A stretch of 9,211 nucleotides of DNA from assembly GCA_902826155.1 (NCBI GenBank), contig CADEDU010000006.1, forward strand, positions 1 to 9,211, given 5' to 3'. Below are positions 5,329 through 9,211 of the stretch, one piece after another; the stretch's first letter is position 1; each line of letters starts with the position of its first letter. Position numbers and translations under genes: made by a program. Source of the DNA: an uncultured beta proteobacterium (lineage in GTDB: Bacteria > Pseudomonadota > Gammaproteobacteria > Burkholderiales > SG8-39). The notes beneath the pieces were generated by a model that was given only the letters and a program-made list of their open reading frames with translations, searched no databases and was not told the DNA's origin.

Positions 5329-6505
5329 AGCGCGGCGAGTCGGGCGATACCGTGCGCGTCTGCATCGGCACATCCGTGGTGTTTCGCATGGTCTGATGCA
5401 TGCCCACGTACACCATGTAGAGGGTGAACGAGCTCAGGATGGCGAAAGCAGCCGTCACTGCGCCGTGTTTGAACACGGTCGATGCCCACTGACCGCGCGG
5501 CACGATGCGATTGCGCGGGGTGGCGGCGAGCACGAACAGCGCAACGAGGAACGGTGCGTGGCCGATGCCGTCGATCGGGCCGAACATCGGAATCGCCGAG
5601 AGCACCAGTCCGAAGATCACCACCGCCGCCACTTGTGCGCCGACCCGTAGCGCGACCAAGGCAAATGCCGCGCTGAACTCGATCCAGCCGGCGCTCATCA
5701 ACCAGAACTGCGGCGTGAAGCCCATGAGAAGTTCCGGACGTTCCTGCAGCACCGGAACGGTCCAGCCGGGGAAGCAGAACTTCTCGATGCCGCCCCACAT
5801 GAACGTCAGCGCGACCGAGAATCGCACGACATCGAGCGCGCGGCGATCGATACGGCGATCGCCCACGGAAAACATGATCATCGCAACGGCCAGGCCGATG
5901 TAGGCCGGGTAGTCCGCCAGGTGAAACATGCCGTATTCGCTGATGGCCACGGCATAGAGCAGCAGCAGCGCGACGCCGCCGTACCAGGCTGCGCTGCGTT
6001 GTAGCAACGTGGCCGCGGCTGCGAGCTGCAATACCGGTACCCAGCGCGCGGAGGTGGAGAGCTCGGGCGTGAGGTAGACCGGACGATCCCAGAACAGCAA
6101 CGCGGTGGACGCCACGGCGATCGCCATGCCGATGCGCAACACGTCCGGACCGCAGCGGTCGGCCCAGCGCGCAAGCGGTGTCAGCGTGGCGCGCACGCGC
6201 TCCGAGCGTCGCAGCTTCAGATCGAGCTGCGCGGCGAGGCAGATCGCGATTGCCGCGAGCAGTGCCAGGCCGATGAACGGACCCTGCATGGCCGTCTCGA
6301 CGATCGAGCGTGGCGGTGATTCGATGTCGTAGCTGGCGAGCCACTTCACGTGTGCCATTGCCGGCATCGCGATCGAAACGAGCGCGATGCCCGCCAGCGC
6401 CGCCGTGGCGTTGATTTGGTTGATGCGACGAACAGCCGATCGACTTGGACGATGCGTTTCGATGCGTGGCGTGGGAGTGACGACGCTTGCTGAGAGTGAG
6501 GTCAT
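5324..6505 (-). CDS. Polytopic DoxX-like membrane protein with predicted N-terminal His after signal cleavage
   Basis: From ATG 6505 this is a 393-residue membrane protein. A hydrophobic stretch at about residues 33-51 ends in PAMA and looks like a signal peptide with an unusually long polar front part. Cleavage after AMA would make His52 the first mature residue, followed by VKWLASYD. About eight further hydrophobic segments follow. The later part (about 226-330) resembles DoxX-type proteins, with RFSVALTFMWGGIEKF, PELLMGF and an AGWIEFSAAFAL segment. Histidines in or near membrane segments (His195, His316, His370) could bind a metal or heme. A GTG at 6559 would add 18 residues; neither start has a clear Shine-Dalgarno. 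It is divergent from the MbnH-like di-heme gene, across a 415-base gap. I recognise the AHVKW-type beginning from other membrane proteins but know no established function. Confidence 0.82.
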   Translation of the reverse strand: MTSLSASVVTPTPRIETHRPSRSAVRRINQINATAALAGIALVSIAMPAMAHVKWLASYDIESPPRSIVETAMQGPFIGLALLAAIAICLAAQLDLKLRRSERVRATLTPLARWADRCGPDVLRIGMAIAVASTALLFWDRPVYLTPELSTSARWVPVLQLAAAATLLQRSAAWYGGVALLLLYAVAISEYGMFHLADYPAYIGLAVAMIMFSVGDRRIDRRALDVVRFSVALTFMWGGIEKFCFPGWTVPVLQERPELLMGFTPQFWLMSAGWIEFSAAFALVALRVGAQVAAVVIFGLVLSAIPMFGPIDGIGHAPFLVALFVLAATPRNRIVPRGQWASTVFKHGAVTAAFAILSSFTLYMVYVGMHQTMRNTTDVPMQTRTVSPDSPRS

Positions 6506-6920
6506 GATGCAGGCGGATTCGGAATTCGTGACACGGCGTTCGGAGCGAGTGCGTTCCACGAGCGGAGTCGTCGAAGCGGATCAAGCCGGCGAAGGATGCG
6601 AGCGCGGGCAGTGCCGGGACAAGAGGCATGCGATCGGCGGCGCAACGCAATCGCCGGATGGATGCAGTGCTCGCGCGCCGCTCGATGGCGGTGCGCTCGC
6701 AATCGATCAATGGCGATTGAACTCCGACTGATGGGGTGCGCCGCGAGTTCGCGCACCGTTACATTATCGAACCGCTGTCGATTGGCGAGTCGACCGAATG
6801 CGTCGACCCCATCGCCTGCAACGGACGGCATCGCACCCCAGAGAAAGCGAGCCACCGTTGCGATGAACGGATCGTCCTCACGCCGCAGCCCAAAACTATC
6901 GATGACTTCGGGTCGAGGGA
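6506..6920. other. 415-base gap between divergent genes, regulatory region
   Basis: This gap should hold the promoters of the membrane-protein gene (-) and the MbnH-like gene (+). Frames open across it look like shadows: they are arginine-rich and have no recognisable domain. Two structures stand out. GGTGCGC (6735-6741) and GCGCACC (6751-6757) form a seven-pair inverted repeat. Directly beside it is an AT-rich pocket, TTACATTATC (6759-6768), which reads as GATAAT on the minus strand, a 5-of-6 match to the -10 consensus. No good -35 box goes with it. No terminator, riboswitch or RNA gene was recognised. Confidence 0.4.
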
Positions 6921-8168
6921 ATGAAACGTCCGTTGCAGGCTGTGCTCCCGGTGCTCGCGCTCGCGGGAGTGATCGGAGTGCTGTCGTTCGTGGGGCTCGA
7001 TCGGAGCAAACCGGCGTTCGAGTGGAACCTGCCGAGTTGGGCGCCGCCGCCCGTGGTGCCGGCCGACAATCCGATGAGCGCGGTGAAGGTGGATCTTGGG
7101 CGCCATCTGTTCTACGACCGGCGCATGTCGCGCGACGGCACGATGGCCTGCGCCACGTGTCACCAGCAGGCGCGCGCGTTCACCGATGGCCGCACCCGGC
7201 CTGCGGGGGTCACCGGTGAACGTCATCCGCGCGGCGCGCTGTCGTTGGCCAACGTGGCGTATCTGCCGAGCCTGAGCTGGGTCGATCCGAACATCAAATC
7301 GCTGGAAGCACAGGCGCGCCTGCCGCTGTTCAGCAATCACCCGGTCGAGATGGGCATGGCGGGCCGCGAGGACGAACTGCTCGAACGGCTGCGCGCCGAA
7401 CCGCGCTATCAGCGCATGTTCAAGCAGGCGTTTCCCGAAGCCAAGGGCGAGATCACGGTGGCGACGATCACCAAGGCGATTGCCGCGTTCGAGCGCACGC
7501 TGATCTCGCTCGACTCGCCGTTCGATCGTTACCGCTACGGCAATCAGCGCAACGCCATCTCGCCGGCGGCGGCACGAGGCGCGGCGCTGTTCTTCGGCGA
7601 GAAGTTCGAGTGCTATCACTGCCATGCGGGCTTCACCTTCACCGACAACGTCATGCACGCGCGGCTGCCGTTTCCCGAAATCGGTTACCACAACAACGCG
7701 CTCTACAACGTCGACGGCAAGGGCAGCTATCCGAAGGGCGATCGCGGCCTGATCGAGTTCACCGGCCGGCCCGAAGACATGGGCAAGTTCCGCACGCCCA
7801 CGCTTCGCAACGTCGCGCTCACCGCTCCGTACATGCACGACGGCAGCATCGATACGCTCGAGGGCGTGGTTCGCCACTATGCGCGCGCCGGACGCGACGC
7901 GCACATGGGGCCCAAGCGTGACGAGGATGGCAAGTCGGCGGATGCGGGCAAGGCAGCCGACACGGCGCAGCCTGCGGACACTTCAGCGGGAAGCGCCAAT
8001 CCCTACAAGAGCAACCTGCTGGCTGGCTTCGCCCTGACGGACCAGGAGCTCAATGACATGCTCGCGTTCCTGCACAGCCTGACCGACGATGGATTCATCG
8101 CCAACGCGCGGCACAGCGATCCGTTTGTCACCGAGCGGCCGGCGCGGCGCCCCACGGGGCCGCGGTAA
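6921..8168 (+). CDS. MbnH-like di-heme enzyme (MauG / cytochrome c peroxidase superfamily)
   Basis: This 415-residue periplasmic protein carries two c-type heme sites, C77-A-T-C80-H81 and C231-Y-H-C234-H235, in the bacterial cytochrome c peroxidase/MauG fold. The start is fixed by an in-frame TGA at 6903-6905; the purine-rich GAGGGA just before the ATG is very close for a ribosome-binding site. Residues 8-25 form a signal peptide or membrane anchor. The sequence follows the MXAN_0977/MbnH subfamily closely: FEWNLP at 33-38, VPADNPMSAVKVDLGR at 46-61, HPRGALSLANVAY at 102-114, SFER-type AFERTLIS at 189-196, and TAPYMHDGS at 301-309, where Met305 sits where peroxidases have an axial ligand. MbnH oxidises a tryptophan of its copper-binding partner MbnP to kynurenine. 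No MbnP is visible here. Residues about 334-358 are an Ala/Asp-rich insertion before the NPYKS motif. Confidence 0.94.
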   Translation: MKRPLQAVLPVLALAGVIGVLSFVGLDRSKPAFEWNLPSWAPPPVVPADNPMSAVKVDLGRHLFYDRRMSRDGTMACATCHQQARAFTDGRTRPAGVTGERHPRGALSLANVAYLPSLSWVDPNIKSLEAQARLPLFSNHPVEMGMAGREDELLERLRAEPRYQRMFKQAFPEAKGEITVATITKAIAAFERTLISLDSPFDRYRYGNQRNAISPAAARGAALFFGEKFECYHCHAGFTFTDNVMHARLPFPEIGYHNNALYNVDGKGSYPKGDRGLIEFTGRPEDMGKFRTPTLRNVALTAPYMHDGSIDTLEGVVRHYARAGRDAHMGPKRDEDGKSADAGKAADTAQPADTSAGSANPYKSNLLAGFALTDQELNDMLAFLHSLTDDGFIANARHSDPFVTERPARRPTGPR

Positions 8169-8187
8169 AGAAGCGATCGCTCGGCGC

Positions 8188-9060
8188 TTACTCCGGCCCC
8201 ACGAACCCGATGTACGCCCCGCACGCATCGGCGGGTAGCACGAGCATCGCCTGCTCGCCGGTGTTGCGTACACCGCGTGCGGGCGGCGGCATGCCGTGCT
8301 CCTGCATCCAGCGTGCGGCCGCGCCCATGCTGGTGGTGCGATAGAGCGCCTGGAACGGCCCGGGCCCGCGGCGATCCAGCGCGTCGGCGGCGACGCCGGG
8401 CGCGTAAGGTTGCGCGATGCCCAGCCCCGAGTTGCCGAGCTGGAACACGAACATGTCGGCCATGATCACCGTGCCGCGTTCCTGCTTGGGCAGCGGCATG
8501 CCCAGCACCTTCGCGTACAGGGCGGCGTCGGCAGCGGCGTCGCGACTGGCGATGTAGGCGCGTTCGATCTTGAACACGCCATTGGGATTGGCGCCGAAAC
8601 CGGTGCGCCGTTCCGCGAGCGCAGTCACGTGCTCGATAAAAAACAACGGCAGCGGATTGCGAGCGCCGAGCTGGGCGACTTTCCAGCGCAGCTCGCGGCC
8701 GTCGGGTGTGCGGCGCGCACCGTCGTTCGCATCGCTCACCTCGATGCCGCGCGCCCGCATCGCGGCGACATCGGCCACCAGATCATTGCTTTGCAGGATG
8801 ACGTAACGGATGCCGCCGCCCGCGGCCACGAAGCCGGGCAGCCCCGCATCGAGTGCGCTGCGGCCTGCGGCGTACTCCGCTGCGTCGCGCACCGCGATCA
8901 ACTCGAGGTAGTCGTCCTGGTTGAACGCGATCGAGTTGTGCGTGCCCTTGCCCGGATGGTTGCCGCCGGGCTGCACGTCGAAGCCGAGCTTGCGGTACTG
9001 CGCGGTGGCCTGCGCTAGATCGGCGACGCCGATCATGAGGTGGTCGATGCGAGTGAACAT
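8188..9060 (-). CDS. Two-domain glyoxalase-like VOC protein
   Basis: This 290-residue protein belongs to the VOC superfamily, of the Glyoxalase_3-like type. The N-terminal module has IDHLMIGVADLAQA at 5-18 (His7 a probable metal ligand), the GGNHPGKGTHNSIAF segment at 32-46, and YLELIAV at 51-57 with Glu53. A second module from about residue 163 starts IERAYIASRD and contains LYAKVLGMPLP, giving four beta-alpha-beta modules in all. Such proteins bind small carbonyl or aromatic compounds; the reaction here is unknown. The ATG at 9060 fits the family N-terminus. No clear Shine-Dalgarno precedes it. The gene lies 44 bases downstream of the stop of another minus-strand gene, across a tandem repeat, and they could be co-transcribed. 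It converges with the MbnH-like gene, leaving only 19 bases between their ends. Confidence 0.93.
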   Translation of the reverse strand: MFTRIDHLMIGVADLAQATAQYRKLGFDVQPGGNHPGKGTHNSIAFNQDDYLELIAVRDAAEYAAGRSALDAGLPGFVAAGGGIRYVILQSNDLVADVAAMRARGIEVSDANDGARRTPDGRELRWKVAQLGARNPLPLFFIEHVTALAERRTGFGANPNGVFKIERAYIASRDAAADAALYAKVLGMPLPKQERGTVIMADMFVFQLGNSGLGIAQPYAPGVAADALDRRGPGPFQALYRTTSMGAAARWMQEHGMPPPARGVRNTGEQAMLVLPADACGAYIGFVGPE

Positions 9061-9064
9061 GTGG

Positions 9065-9122
9065 TCAGGCGATCCGGGTCGGCATCAAGCAATCCGCGTC
9101 GGCATCAAGCAATCCGCGTCGG
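9065..9122. repeat. Three tandem copies of a 20-base unit at a gene end
   Basis: An 18-base core recurs at 9065-9082, 9085-9102 and 9105-9122 with a period of 20. The copies at 9085 and 9105 are identical; the one at 9065 differs at three bases. On the minus strand each core reads CCG ACN CGG ATN GCN TGA, encoding Pro-Thr-Arg-Ile-Ala-stop, and the first copy met by the ribosome is the actual end of the upstream gene. All three differences fall in third codon positions. Confidence 0.92.
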
Positions 9123-9211
9123 ATAGGGACTCGTTTCCTGCAGCGCGATCATCGTCCGCGCGAGCTTCTCGGTCATTTCGGCGCGCAGCGGTGCGGCTTT
9201 CGGCTCGTGCC
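9105..9211 (-). CDS. C-terminal end of an unidentified protein
   Basis: Reading leftward from 9209 there are 34 codons and a TGA at 9107-9105; the gene begins right of the window. The visible tail includes APLRAEMTEKLARTMIALQE, an amphipathic helix, and ends SPYPTRIA. Of the three minus-strand frames this is preferred because its residues look protein-like; one other frame closes early at a TGA and the third is rich in Arg, Asp and Ala without pattern. Its stop codon lies in the first copy of a triplicated 20-base unit. I do not recognise the family from this fragment. The glyoxalase-like gene follows on the same strand and may be its operon partner. Confidence 0.68.
   Translation of the reverse strand, partial: HEPKAAPLRAEMTEKLARTMIALQETSPYPTRIA

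Noticed and set aside
4515..6710. A 731-codon minus-strand frame across the VOC and membrane-protein genes.
   Set aside because: It is Arg/His-rich and crosses the VOC gene antisense and the membrane-protein gene in a wrong frame; it has no transmembrane pattern.
6502..6855. A 117-codon minus-strand frame in the gap between the divergent genes.
   Set aside because: Arg-, Ala- and Pro-rich with no motif, and it runs into the start of the membrane-protein gene in another frame.
6736..6924. A small frame (62 codons) ending in a four-base overlap with the start of the MbnH-like gene, which would look like translational coupling.
   Set aside because: It has no Shine-Dalgarno, no recognisable domain, and lies in the probable promoter region; the overlap is easily chance.
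6759..7904. A 381-codon frame antisense to the MbnH-like gene.
   Set aside because: Its composition (Arg, His, Ala, Val) is that of a reverse-complement shadow, and the sense frame has both heme motifs.
8173..8180. GCGATCGC palindrome between the convergent MbnH-like and glyoxalase-like genes, as a possible site or terminator.
   Set aside because: GCGATCG-type words are common throughout the right-hand segment through codon usage, and there is no stem beyond it or T-run.
8296..9018. A 240-codon frame antisense to the glyoxalase-like gene.
   Set aside because: No recognisable motif, while the opposite strand gives a full two-domain VOC protein.

Overview
The window looks like chromosomal DNA from a GC-rich proteobacterium. 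Gene density is high, most of it is strongly GC-rich, and the gene families (CHAD/SixA, HxlR, MAPEG, MbnH-like di-heme enzyme, DoxX-like membrane protein, several VOC proteins) are typical of Proteobacteria. I cannot place it to genus. No tRNA, rRNA, CRISPR array, insertion sequence or phage gene was seen.

Left segment (1 to about 1735). This part is visibly less GC-rich than the rest (sample lines about 43-63% G+C, against about 70% in a sampled line of the ABC gene). It holds the 3' end of a CHAD-domain gene followed by a SixA-type phosphohistidine phosphatase in an apparent two-gene operon. A convergent HxlR-family regulator comes next. Divergent from the regulator is a MAPEG-family membrane protein. 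Between regulator and MAPEG gene lies a perfect 31-bp palindrome centred on a good -10 box, most simply read as the regulator's operator. The MAPEG reading frame seems to have lost its natural ATG start through a one-base frame break.

Junction (about 1701-1745). A minus-strand MBL-fold (N-acyl-homoserine-lactonase-like) gene is cut off after about 56 codons, where the composition changes. This marks a recombination or deletion boundary, or an assembly join.

Right segment (about 1745-9211). It contains, in order: a complete ABC exporter half-transporter (+), preceded by an inverted repeat that abuts its start codon; a sterol-desaturase/fatty-acid-hydroxylase family protein (+); a small VOC-fold protein (+); a convergent DoxX-like polytopic membrane protein (-) whose predicted signal-peptide cleavage would expose an N-terminal histidine; a divergent MbnH/MauG-family di-heme enzyme (+) without a visible MbnP partner; a two-domain glyoxalase-like protein (-); and the C-terminal end of an upstream gene (-), whose stop region is tandemly repeated.

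Functional reading. The left part combines phosphate-linked signalling (CHAD/SixA) with a regulated detoxification-type pair (HxlR/MAPEG). The right part is dominated by envelope and redox functions. The most intriguing unit is the divergent pair of membrane protein and MbnH-like enzyme, which may be a periplasmic copper or redox module; that is inference from family knowledge, not proof.
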